A DNA stretch of 64,000 nt, from the NCBI RefSeq assembly GCF_900143065.1, contig NZ_FRCX01000002.1:248001-312000 (forward strand), in the 5' to 3' direction. The number at the start of each line of letters is the position of its first letter. Position 1 is the first letter of the stretch. The position numbers were made by a program, and so were the translations under genes. Shown one piece after another: positions 9,231-16,912 of the stretch. Source of the DNA: Duganella sacchari. Lineage in GTDB: Bacteria > Pseudomonadota > Gammaproteobacteria > Burkholderiales > Burkholderiaceae_D. The notes below the pieces were generated by a model. The model worked only from the letters and a program-made list of their open reading frames with translations, made no database searches and was not told the DNA's origin.

Positions 9231-9277
9231 TTGCACGAATGGCAAAGATCTATTATATTCCAATGATCGTTAGATTG
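9231..9277 (+). promoter_or_regulatory. Sigma70-like promoter with overlapping inverted repeat for the sulfur cassette
   Basis: TTGCAC (9231-9236), a 17-base spacer, and TATATT (9254-9259) fit a sigma70 promoter reading toward the DsrE-like gene. CAAT (9261-9264) and ATTG (9274-9277) form an inverted repeat separated by nine bases over the expected start point, a good place for the divergent ArsR-type repressor to bind. Confidence 0.5.
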
Positions 9278-9308
9278 TTGGTTCTTTCACTTCATGAGGC
9301 AAATTCCA

Positions 9309-9662
9309 ATGCAGGCACTGTTCATTCTGAACGCCGCGCCATACGGCAACGCGCTCACAAACAACGGCTTGCGGCTGGCCGCAGCACTTGCCAAGCGTGA
9401 ACACAACATGGTGCGCGTCTATCTGATGGGCGACGCGGTCGGCACCGCTAAAAGCGGTCAGAAGGTGCAGGAAGGGCAGCCCAACCTGCAAACCACACTG
9501 GGGCAGGTTGGCGCCACCGGCCTACACAACATCGGCGTCTGCGCTGGCTGCATGGATGCACGCGCGCTGCAGGACGACGAACTGATCGAGGGCGCACATC
9601 GCGGCACCCTCGAGCAACTGGCGGATTGGTCCGAATGGGCGGACAAAGTTTTCGTATTCTAG
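9309..9662 (+). CDS. DsrE/DsrF-like sulfur-relay protein
   Basis: Small cytoplasmic protein of the DsrE/TusD family, which carries sulfur as persulfide on a cysteine. Opening MQALFILNAAPYGNALTNNG is family-typical, and Cys78 and Cys81 lie in GVCAGCMDAR, the usual position of the acceptor cysteine. I use the ATG at 9309, preceded by GAGG, rather than the one at 9294 because the family begins here. It is nine bases upstream of the MBL gene and divergent from the ArsR-rhodanese gene, so it likely passes sulfane sulfur to or from those partners. Confidence 0.85.
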   Translation: MQALFILNAAPYGNALTNNGLRLAAALAKREHNMVRVYLMGDAVGTAKSGQKVQEGQPNLQTTLGQVGATGLHNIGVCAGCMDARALQDDELIEGAHRGTLEQLADWSEWADKVFVF

Positions 9663-9671
9663 GAGGTTGTA

Positions 9672-10415
9672 ATGTTTTTCAAACAACGAACAAATGACGA
9701 CGCCTCGATTTCGTACTTCTTCGGTTGCGGCGGGCAAGGCAAGGGGATCGCGCTCGACGTGCTGGCCGGCGACGAAGCTTGGTATATGGATCAGGCACGC
9801 AAGCTGAACGTTGAAATCGCCTATGTGTTCGATTCACATATCCACGCCGACCACCTGTCCGGCGGCCGAACGCTCGCCGAACTAAGCGGCGCGACTTACT
9901 CGCTACACGAAAGCAATATCGGCAAGACCGCCTTCCCGTTCACCCCGGTGAACGACAAACAGGTAATTGATGCGGGTAATACGCGCATCCAGGTCCTGCA
10001 TACCCCGGGCCACACGGAAGATAGCATCTGCCTGCTGGTCTCGGACCGCCGCCGCGCGGAAGCGCCATGGTTCGTCCTGACCGGTGACACATTGTTCGTC
10101 GGTGCGGTCGGCCGTCCGGACCTCGCGGGACGCGAACAAGAAATGGCGGCCAAGCTCTGGCATAGTCTGCATGATCGGCTGCTGAACTTGCCGGATGAGC
10201 TGGAAGTTTTTCCAGGACACCAAGCTGGAAGCGCATGCGGCGCAGACATCTCGGGAAAGCCGTCGTCAACGATCGGCTTCGAAAAGCACTGGAACGCTTT
10301 GCTATCCCTGGGGAAGGACGCATTCATAACAACCCTGACGGCCACGATCCTACCGCGTCCCGCCGAGATGGAACGGCTTGTCGCCGCCAATCTCGGCCAA
10401 GTTGAGTTTGCATGA
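9672..10415 (+). CDS. MBL-fold hydrolase, persulfide dioxygenase-like (ETHE1/Blh type)
   Basis: 247-residue metallo-beta-lactamase-fold enzyme with the metal ligands His56-x-His58-x-Asp60-His61 (DSHIHADH), His114 (TPGHTEDS) and Asp139 (LTGDTLFVG). The pattern GRPDLAG after the Asp is characteristic of the ETHE1/persulfide-dioxygenase and Blh proteins that oxidise glutathione persulfide to sulfite. A perfect AGGAGG precedes the ATG at 9672. Its stop overlaps the start of the MFS gene (10412-10415). Genomic company of an ArsR-rhodanese regulator and DsrE-like protein supports sulfide/persulfide detoxification; a glyoxalase-II-like hydrolase is the alternative. Confidence 0.86.
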   Translation: MFFKQRTNDDASISYFFGCGGQGKGIALDVLAGDEAWYMDQARKLNVEIAYVFDSHIHADHLSGGRTLAELSGATYSLHESNIGKTAFPFTPVNDKQVIDAGNTRIQVLHTPGHTEDSICLLVSDRRRAEAPWFVLTGDTLFVGAVGRPDLAGREQEMAAKLWHSLHDRLLNLPDELEVFPGHQAGSACGADISGKPSSTIGFEKHWNALLSLGKDAFITTLTATILPRPAEMERLVAANLGQVEFA

Positions 10416-11677
10416 GCATGGAACCGGCGATACCATCGGCGGCGCATTCCCCGGCCGCCGCCATTGGCCTAAGACTCGGACTGCGCGCGAACTGGCGCCA
10501 ATTCAGCTTGCTTGTAGTCGTCAACGCATTTGTCGGCGCCATGGTCGGGATGGAGCGCAGCATCTTGCCCGCCATTGCGGAACAGGAATTCAAGCTGGTC
10601 GCCCACACGGCGATCCTCGCGTTCATCATCGTCTTCGGCGTTGCCAAGGCCATCACTAACTATTTTGCCGGCCGCTTTTCCGACGCCTATGGACGCAAGG
10701 TAGTGCTGGTGATTGGCTGGCTGATTGCCACGCCCGTTCCCTTTTTGCTGATGTGGGTGCCGTCCTGGAGCTGGATCTTGCTGGCCAACGTCTTTCTTGG
10801 TGTGAGCCAAGGGCTGACCTGGTCGACCACGGTAATCATGAAGATCGATCTCGCCGGTCCAAAAAATCGGGGTACGGCGATGGGCATCAATGAATTCGCA
10901 GGATATTTCGCCGTCGGCGCAACGGCGCTGGCGACCGGCTGGATTGCCGCCAATTATGGCTTGCGGCCGCAGCCGTTCTACCTTGGCGCGGCGTTTGCAA
11001 TGATCGGCCTACTGCTATCGGTTTTGGTCGTGCGCGAGACGCGCGGCCACGCACAACTGGAAGCCGCAATGGACTCGACACACGGAGCGCCCATCGTGCC
11101 GTCGCAACGCGCGATCTTCTGGCAGACCAGCGTACGCGACCCCAACTTGCATTCGATTAGTCAGGCGGGACTTGTGAATAACCTCAACGACGGCATGGCG
11201 TGGGGATTGTTTCCCTTTGTGTTTGCCGGCGCTGGCATGACCCTAAGCCAAATCGGCACGCTTGCTGCGATCTACCCGACCGTATGGGGAGTGTGCCAAC
11301 TCTTCACCGGCGCGCTGTCGGATCGGATCGGCCGCAAGGGATTGATCGTGGCGGGGATGTGGGTGCAGGCAGCTGGCATCGCCATTATCGCGCTCCGGAC
11401 CTCGTTCGCATGGTATGCGACGGGCGCAATCCTGCTGGGAGTCGGGACTGCCCTGGTCTATCCGACGCTACTGGCGGCTATCGGCGACGTTGTCAACCCG
11501 GTCTGGCGTGCTTCGACCGTCGGTGTTTACCGTTTCTGGCGCGATCTCGGCTATGCCATCGGCGCGTTATTGGCGGGCGTTGTGGCCGACCTGTACGGCG
11601 TGGCCAGCGCGGTATGGTTAGTCGCAGCAATCACGTTCCTGTCGGGTGTGGTCGTTGCAGTCCGAATGCGCCGTTAG
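10412..11677 (+). CDS. MFS transporter of the sulfur cassette
   Basis: 421-residue major-facilitator protein with about 12 hydrophobic segments. The loop after TM2 reads GRFSDAYGRKVVLVIGWL, and the second half repeats it as GALSDRIGRKGLIVAG, both the classic MFS motif A. The ATG overlaps the stop of the persulfide-dioxygenase-like gene by four bases, so it is cotranslated with that cassette. The substrate cannot be read from sequence; export of sulfite or an organosulfur compound would fit the context. Its stop abuts a scrap of an unrelated HlyD gene, so the element was cut just after it. Confidence 0.85.
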   Translation: MSMEPAIPSAAHSPAAAIGLRLGLRANWRQFSLLVVVNAFVGAMVGMERSILPAIAEQEFKLVAHTAILAFIIVFGVAKAITNYFAGRFSDAYGRKVVLVIGWLIATPVPFLLMWVPSWSWILLANVFLGVSQGLTWSTTVIMKIDLAGPKNRGTAMGINEFAGYFAVGATALATGWIAANYGLRPQPFYLGAAFAMIGLLLSVLVVRETRGHAQLEAAMDSTHGAPIVPSQRAIFWQTSVRDPNLHSISQAGLVNNLNDGMAWGLFPFVFAGAGMTLSQIGTLAAIYPTVWGVCQLFTGALSDRIGRKGLIVAGMWVQAAGIAIIALRTSFAWYATGAILLGVGTALVYPTLLAAIGDVVNPVWRASTVGVYRFWRDLGYAIGALLAGVVADLYGVASAVWLVAAITFLSGVVVAVRMRR

Positions 11678-11894
11678 CCACGGTCAAGCGTTGGAGCGCC
11701 TCGGTGACATCGGCGGCGGCGGATTGAACTGAAGCGCTTGCGGCAGCGGCGCTGGCGCGTGCCTGAGCCACGCGCAATTCGGCTTCCCGGCCGGCTTTTA
11801 CCAGTGCCTGCGCGGCGCGCAGGTCGTCATCGGCCCGTGCCGATTCCGCGTCGGCCACTTCCTTGCGCTGTTGCATGGACTCGGCGGTCGCATA
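11678..11894 (-). pseudogene. Internal fragment of an HlyD-type efflux adaptor gene
   Basis: On the minus strand about 72 codons read as the alpha-hairpin of a periplasmic adaptor, from YATAESMQQRKEVADAES through AQALVKAGREAELRVAQARA to ALQRLTV. There is no start, no lipoyl domain and no C-terminus. It begins right after the MFS stop and ends where KfrA-like coding begins on the other strand, so both ends are recombination junctions. It differs from the adaptor at 1570-2610. Confidence 0.7.
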
Positions 11895-12298
11895 TCGGCA
11901 GCGCGTGTTGAACTGGACCGGCAGCTGGAGACGGCACACCAGGCGTTGACCGAGACTAAAATGATGTCGGCAGCCGCGCAAAAGCAGGCAGAAATGCTTG
12001 CTCAGCAACTGGCCAGCGCAGAGGCAAAGACGGAAAAGGCAGATCAGGAACGGCTGGGGCTGATTCAAAAATTGACTGAACGCGAACACAGTCCAAGCCA
12101 GGCCGATAGTAATGTTGCCCACAAAATCAATGCGTTATGAGAACTTTTACCTTTTCGAGGGGTCGGGTAGAAATAGCCAACAAGGAGGTGCGGCGACTAC
12201 AGGGCATCACGGACCAGTTAGCGCAAGAAAAAACGATCTGGACCCAAGAGCGAATTGCTCTTGAAGAGGTGGTGCGTCGTCAAAGTCAAAGCGAATAG
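11895..12298 (+). pseudogene. Frameshifted 3' remnant of a second KfrA-like gene
   Basis: Coding resumes on the plus strand with SAARVELDRQLETAHQALTE and continues in one frame to the stop at about 12140 (coiled coil: AQKQAEMLAQQLASAEAKTE). A second frame from about 12137 then carries EIANKEVRRLQGITDQLAQE and ends LEEVVRRQSQSE at 12298, also coiled coil. Together these resemble the C-terminal rod of a KfrA protein; the DNA-binding N-terminus is missing and one frameshift separates the parts. It marks the right side of the 6.3-12.3 kb accessory segment. Confidence 0.65.
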
Positions 12299-12842
12299 AT
12301 GTCGCCACTAAAATTGGATTTAAAAATACTCTAAAAAACAAAGGCCTACACTGGTTTCTGGGTATTTTTACACGAATCCCGGCCGCCCTCGAATTGATGA
12401 CTTACTAGTAGTCGCTTGAACCGTCGGCCGCACAAAAGTAAAGTTTGAGTGGCCTATATGTGAACCGCGCATATAAATCGGGAACATCATTACTTTTGCG
12501 CTTATGTGCTATTTCTGGCCTTATCCCGGCTGACCCTCAGCAGCACCGAAACCAGGCCAAACCCGATGCCCAACCGTTTGGCGACGCTTACATTTCGCAA
12601 TGCCATGTCTTTCTCCCATGTCCATACAGCGCATAAGCACATGCGCAATTCGTATATAGAATCTTAGGAGTTAGGGCTGGGTCAGATTGTCTCCATTAGT
12701 CACGTTCGGCATTGCTACAACATGATAAAAAGTAGTTGACGTTGACTTGTGGAAATTATCCAAATCGCTGCTGCGGGGCGTCAGCGGCGTGCTGTGCGGC
12801 TGGCGCCGGAGCAGGGCTTGCATGCATGAAGGGGCGAAAAAG
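12299..12842. other. Intergenic stretch of 544 bases with one gene scrap
   Basis: Between the KfrA remnant and the HD-GYP gene. Apart from the truncated chemoreceptor start at 12505-12606, described separately, I see only AT-rich sequence, no convincing ORF, no RNA gene and no transposon end. Confidence 0.5.
12505..12606 (-). pseudogene. Truncated start of a methyl-accepting chemotaxis protein
   Basis: From the ATG at 12606, with GGGAG upstream, the minus strand encodes MALRNVSVAKRLGIGFGLV followed within 15 codons by a stop (34 residues total). That opening is the cytoplasmic lead and first half of TM1 of beta-proteobacterial chemoreceptors (N-L-S-V-x-x-R-L-G-x-G-F). Nothing further of the receptor is present, so a deletion removed the rest while leaving the translation start intact. 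Confidence 0.6.
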
Positions 12843-14069
12843 CTACTCAGCCATCCAGTAGCTGTCCAGATTGCGGATTTTCCAGGTGTGCGCTTCTTCC
12901 GAGGCGGCAATCGCCTCCATGGTGCCGGGACGGCTCAGGTCGATCGTGGTCGGCGCCTGATAAGCCATGGACGTAATCGAAAAGAACACGCGCACCGTTG
13001 GTTTGAGCAGCGACTTGCTGTTGTCGATCACCACGCCGAGCCGGTTGGATTTGAGGCGTACCAGGGTGCCGACCGGATAAATGCCGATGCACTTGACGAA
13101 GGCGGCAAACAGTTTTTCGTCGAAGTGGCCTTCCTTGGCCCAGGCGGCCATCTTGCGCAAGGACTCGGTCGGGCTCCAGCCTTGCTTGTACGGCCGGTTG
13201 GAGGTGATCGCGTCATATACATCGCAGATGGCGCCGACGCGCGCGGCCTGGCTCAGTGTCTGCGTTGCCAGTTGGTCGGGATAGCCCATGCCGTCCATGC
13301 GTTCGTGGTGATGCAGGCAGACATCCAGCACGATCTCCGGCATGCCTTCCACAGTCTTGAGCATGTCATAGCCGGCGCTCGGGTGGCGCTTGACCGTCAA
13401 GAATTCCTCATCTGTCAGGCGGCCTGGCTTGTTCAGGATGGCGGCCGGAATCGCCATCTTGCCGATATCGTGCAGCAGGCCGGCCAGACCATAGTCGCGC
13501 ACTTCCTCATCGCTGAGTTCCAGTTGCCGGGCCAGCGCAATCATCATGGCGCACACGGCAACAGAATGCATATAGGTGTAATCGTCGGCCTGCTTGAGGC
13601 GCACCAGGCTCACCAGGGCGCCGGAATTGCGCATCACGGACGAGGCGATTTCCTCCACCAACGGCATGGCGGCCTGGGCGCTGGCCATGCGGCCCATGCG
13701 CGCGTCCTCAAACATCACGCCGACCGCGTCGCGGGTCTTCTTGAGAATTTTGGTGGCGCGGGCCACTTCATCCTGCATGCTGGCCGGAGCCTGGGGCACG
13801 AACGCAAAGGCGGGCGGCGAGGGCACGGGGTCCTGGACCGGCGCGGCCGCGTTGGCCTCGTCTTCGTCCTGGACTGGGGACTCGACGTCGCAGCCCTTGC
13901 TGGTATCGATCCACAGTTCGCGTACGCCGCTGGCCTGAAGCTTGTTGACATCCGTACTGTTACGTAAGGGGAAAGTCGGATTCCAAAATGGATTGTCGAA
14001 CCACGAGCCGCACAGTTCGTGTACATACATGCCCGCACGTGCGTGGTCGACAGAAATTTTCTTCAGCAT
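12843..14069 (-). CDS. HD-GYP domain cyclic-di-GMP phosphodiesterase
   Basis: 408-residue cytoplasmic protein from the ATG at 14069 (MLKKISVDHARAGMYVHEL). Residues 1-65 are the DUF3391 domain usually found N-terminal to HD-GYP. The HD-GYP domain follows, with HDIGK near residue 200 and the signature HHERMDGMGYP near residue 257, so the metal site and GYP motif are intact and hydrolysis of c-di-GMP is expected. Upstream in-frame starts (14132, 14177) would add non-conserved residues. It stands alone, with 450 bases of non-coding DNA upstream, and neighbours another c-di-GMP gene whose EAL domain is broken. Confidence 0.9.
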   Translation of the reverse strand: MLKKISVDHARAGMYVHELCGSWFDNPFWNPTFPLRNSTDVNKLQASGVRELWIDTSKGCDVESPVQDEDEANAAAPVQDPVPSPPAFAFVPQAPASMQDEVARATKILKKTRDAVGVMFEDARMGRMASAQAAMPLVEEIASSVMRNSGALVSLVRLKQADDYTYMHSVAVCAMMIALARQLELSDEEVRDYGLAGLLHDIGKMAIPAAILNKPGRLTDEEFLTVKRHPSAGYDMLKTVEGMPEIVLDVCLHHHERMDGMGYPDQLATQTLSQAARVGAICDVYDAITSNRPYKQGWSPTESLRKMAAWAKEGHFDEKLFAAFVKCIGIYPVGTLVRLKSNRLGVVIDNSKSLLKPTVRVFFSITSMAYQAPTTIDLSRPGTMEAIAASEEAHTWKIRNLDSYWMAE

Positions 14070-14519
14070 AGCTAAGTTGATTTTTCTAAACGACAAGCTC
14101 GGGGTGGCGGAGCTCTGTTGCTTGGTTTGCATGGCGACGGTGGCTGGGTCGGGCAAACAAAGTTGGCAATGTCCCATTGCCTTGAGATAAATACTTTAAT
14201 GATGATGGTAACAGACCGGCCTCAAGGATACAACGCGGCAAGTGCCGCAACGGACCATGCAAGAATCTATGGCGGAGACAAAGATATTTGTTGTAACTCG
14301 TTACGATAATTATGAGCTGTGCAAAAGTAATTGATGAAATGCCAGACAGAATCTTCGCATAATTTATATTATGTCAAATTTGGTTCATCGCACTCTTCGC
14401 CTAAGCTGGAGCGCTAACGCCTCAACGCAATAATTTAGACACTCGTAGAGTCTGTGGACACTATTTTGTGCAAATTGACAGCAATCCTCTTTGTGAAACT
14501 GACGCAAAATTCGTTCAGA
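14070..14519. other. Non-coding 450-base region upstream of the HD-GYP gene
   Basis: AT-rich, presumably holding the HD-GYP promoter and the 3' end of the kinase/EAL operon. I find a short hairpin ACTC-GTA-GAGT near 14441 but no convincing terminator, ORF or RNA gene. Confidence 0.4.
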
Positions 14520-15655
14520 CTACTGGTATGCGCGTACCCACGCCTGCACTTGGGACGCCGCCATCGGCTTGGCAATCAAGTAGCCTTGCGCCAGATCGCA
14601 GCCGGTCGACCTCAGAAAATCAGCGTCGTCGCTGTCTTCAACGCCTTCAGCTACCGTTGCCATTCCCAGCTGCTTGGCCAGTCCAAGACAAAGCTGCGGT
14701 CTATCTTCAGTTCGTCGAAAGGCAGATCACGCAATTGCGCCAGCGACGAGTGACCCGTGCCGAAATCGTCGATGGACAAGCGGAACCGCCTCAATCGCAG
14801 GCGAGTCAGAATTTCGAGCGGCGCGCGCAAGTCTCTCATCAACTGGCTTTCCGTCACCTCCAGTACGATGGACTCGGGTTGCAGTCCCTTCAAGCCGGCC
14901 TGCTCAGATACAAAATCGGGAAAATCCAATGCCGTCAGGTTGGCCATGGAGACATTGATGGCGACGCTCAGGTCCAAGCCCGCCGCTTGCCAGGTTGCGG
15001 CGTCGCTGAAAGCCTGCACCAGCACGGCACGCGTCAAGGCGTCAATCAGGCCGTAAGATTCCACTTCGGGGATGAATTGGTCCGGGTATATCAGCCCGTC
15101 CATTGGGGACCGCCAGCGAACCAGAGTTTCAACGCCAGTGATCTGACCGCTGGAGAGAGAGAGCTTGGGCTGGTAATGATTGATCAGTTCGCCGTGTTGA
15201 ATGCCGAACTGCAATTCGACCGCGCCGTAGCTCTTGCGGACTGCCCCCGGCGCCGTGGCGTCGCAGGACTGCGCCTTATTCAGGGCCGCGCCGAGCAGGA
15301 GCGGTGAAACCGGTTTGCTGAAACTGCCAAGCACGTCCAGCCGGTGCGCCACGGCCAGCGCATGGGCCGACTTCAGGATGCGCCCGTCCTCCCCGCTAAC
15401 CAACACCAGGCTGCCTGTGTATCCATGCGTTACCAAATGGCGCACGAACTCCACGCCATCCATGCCAGGCATGTTGAGATCGATAAGAATCACCAGCGGC
15501 GCGGTGCGGGCGTCATGCAGCGTGCCCAAGGCTTCAGGTCCGCTGGCGCAGGTCGCCACCTGCTGAAAGCCGAGGTTGGCCAGCATGGTCGCGTGAAGTA
15601 TGCGCGTGAAAGCGTCATCGTCCAGCACAAGAATTTTGCAGTTGGTCCGGTCCAT
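14520..15655 (-). pseudogene. Receiver-EAL response regulator with internal frameshifting deletion
   Basis: The start MDRTNCKILVLDDDAFTRI at 15655 has GGGAG upstream. A receiver domain (residues 1-125, Asp in LIDLNMPGMDG) leads to an EAL domain: ETLVRW in place of EALVRW, INVS, LEVTES, IDDFGTG and LKIDRSFV are present. Immediately after SFV the frame breaks: the expected helix (about 17 residues) is missing, and the ORF stops at 14651. The rest of the EAL domain continues in another frame (GLAKQLGMATVAEGVED, then LAQGYLIAKPM) to a TAG at 14520. The truncated product lacks the catalytic Glu of AEGVE and the Gln of QGY, so phosphodiesterase activity should be lost. Third gene of the kinase operon. 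Confidence 0.8.
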
Positions 15656-15701
15656 GGTCTTACTCCCGTTAAGGCGTTCGGCGTTGATCCTGTGGTAACC
15701 C

Positions 15702-16898
15702 TCAACTGCCGTGGACAGCCGACGCTTTCGCCTCCAGGCCGGTCGACAGGCGCGCAACCTTGGAATGCAGCCGATCGCGCTCAAACGGTTTGACGGCAAA
15801 GTCCGCCGCCCCGGACTTGAGGCACTGCACCACCACCGCCCCCTCGCTCTTGGCCGACATCATCATGACGGGCACTTTGGCCAGCTGCGGTATGAAGCGT
15901 ATGCGTTTCAACGTCTCCAGCCCATCCATTTCCGGCATCATCACGTCCATCAGGATGAGGTCGGGCCTGTCCGTGCGCACCCTGCTCAATGCTTCGGCGC
16001 CACTGGCGACGGAAATCAGCCGGTAACGCTGGTTGCCCAAGATGGTGGCGATGATCTTGTGCTGGAAGTCGTCGTCATCGACCACCAACACCACCGGCTT
16101 AACCTTTTCCGCCATGGCCGAGAGAGCCCGCGCGGACTCCAGCGGCGCGGCGAATTGGCGGGTAAGGCTTTTTGCCCATTGGCCTATCGGTTGCACGGAG
16201 TCGCGCACGCTGTCGAAGCGCGCGGCGATGTCCTCCTCTCTGAAGCGCGCCAGTTCGCGCTCCATGGTTTCCACCGCGTCGATCGGCACAGCATGGGTAT
16301 TTGCCGCCTGACTCAGTTGCCGGGACCAGCCGTCCACCACGGCATTGATCTCACGCTCGGCATGCTCGACCGCCTGCTGCGTGACGCTGACTTGATTTAA
16401 GCCGGCCGCCATGTACTGCTGCAGCAGACCCTCAAGCTCGCTCAGCCGCCTCGCCTGGGAGGCGAATTCCGCCAGAGTAGGACCGTCGTTGTTAAATTTG
16501 CTCAGCTCGCGATACGCCAGGTGAATCGCCATGGTCAGGCGCGGCGCGTCGTGGTTCATGGGCCAGAACAGCACGTAGTCATCAAAATGCTGCTGCAGGC
16601 ACAACTTTGCGACCCGATGCACCTCGTCCTTTCCGCACAGGATGATGGTGCGGTGCGGTTGCAGGCTCAATCTGGCACAGTGGCGGTAAAGGCCCAAGTA
16701 AAACCGCTCGGCCTGCGCCAGCGACTTGAAAGCCAGCACTAGGACGTCCGGCAGATGCTGCTCGAAGTCAGCCGCGGACTTTTCCTCGACGGTGGAAGTG
16801 TTGATCCGGCTGAAGTCCTTCGCCAGCAGCCGCCTCACCATATCGGCGTCGCAGGCGTTGTCGGAGGCGACCAGGATGCTAGGATTGATGTTGTGCAT
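15702..16898 (-). CDS. Response regulator with C-terminal receiver domain
   Basis: 398 residues from the ATG at 16898 (MHNINPSILVASDNACDAD). The N-terminal 140 residues have a receiver-like alternation but lack the acidic pocket and phospho-Asp, so it may be a pseudo-receiver. A helical linker (residues 150-260) precedes a canonical receiver: PVVLVVDDDDFQH, phospho-Asp in LILMDVMMPEMDG near residue 330, and K in AVKPFERDR. No output domain follows, so it probably acts by protein contact. It starts 14 bases after the hybrid kinase and 46 bases before the receiver-EAL gene, so the three form one phosphorelay operon. Confidence 0.83.
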   Translation of the reverse strand: MHNINPSILVASDNACDADMVRRLLAKDFSRINTSTVEEKSAADFEQHLPDVLVLAFKSLAQAERFYLGLYRHCARLSLQPHRTIILCGKDEVHRVAKLCLQQHFDDYVLFWPMNHDAPRLTMAIHLAYRELSKFNNDGPTLAEFASQARRLSELEGLLQQYMAAGLNQVSVTQQAVEHAEREINAVVDGWSRQLSQAANTHAVPIDAVETMERELARFREEDIAARFDSVRDSVQPIGQWAKSLTRQFAAPLESARALSAMAEKVKPVVLVVDDDDFQHKIIATILGNQRYRLISVASGAEALSRVRTDRPDLILMDVMMPEMDGLETLKRIRFIPQLAKVPVMMMSAKSEGAVVVQCLKSGAADFAVKPFERDRLHSKVARLSTGLEAKASAVHGS

Positions 16899-16912
16899 GA
16901 TTTTGAACCCTG

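Noticed and set aside
11631..12122. 163-codon minus-strand frame
   Set aside because: It joins a real HlyD fragment to antisense KfrA and MFS sequence; no single gene.
12747..13967. 406-codon plus-strand frame over the HD-GYP gene
   Set aside because: Composition is a GC shadow; the opposite strand carries intact HD and GYP motifs.
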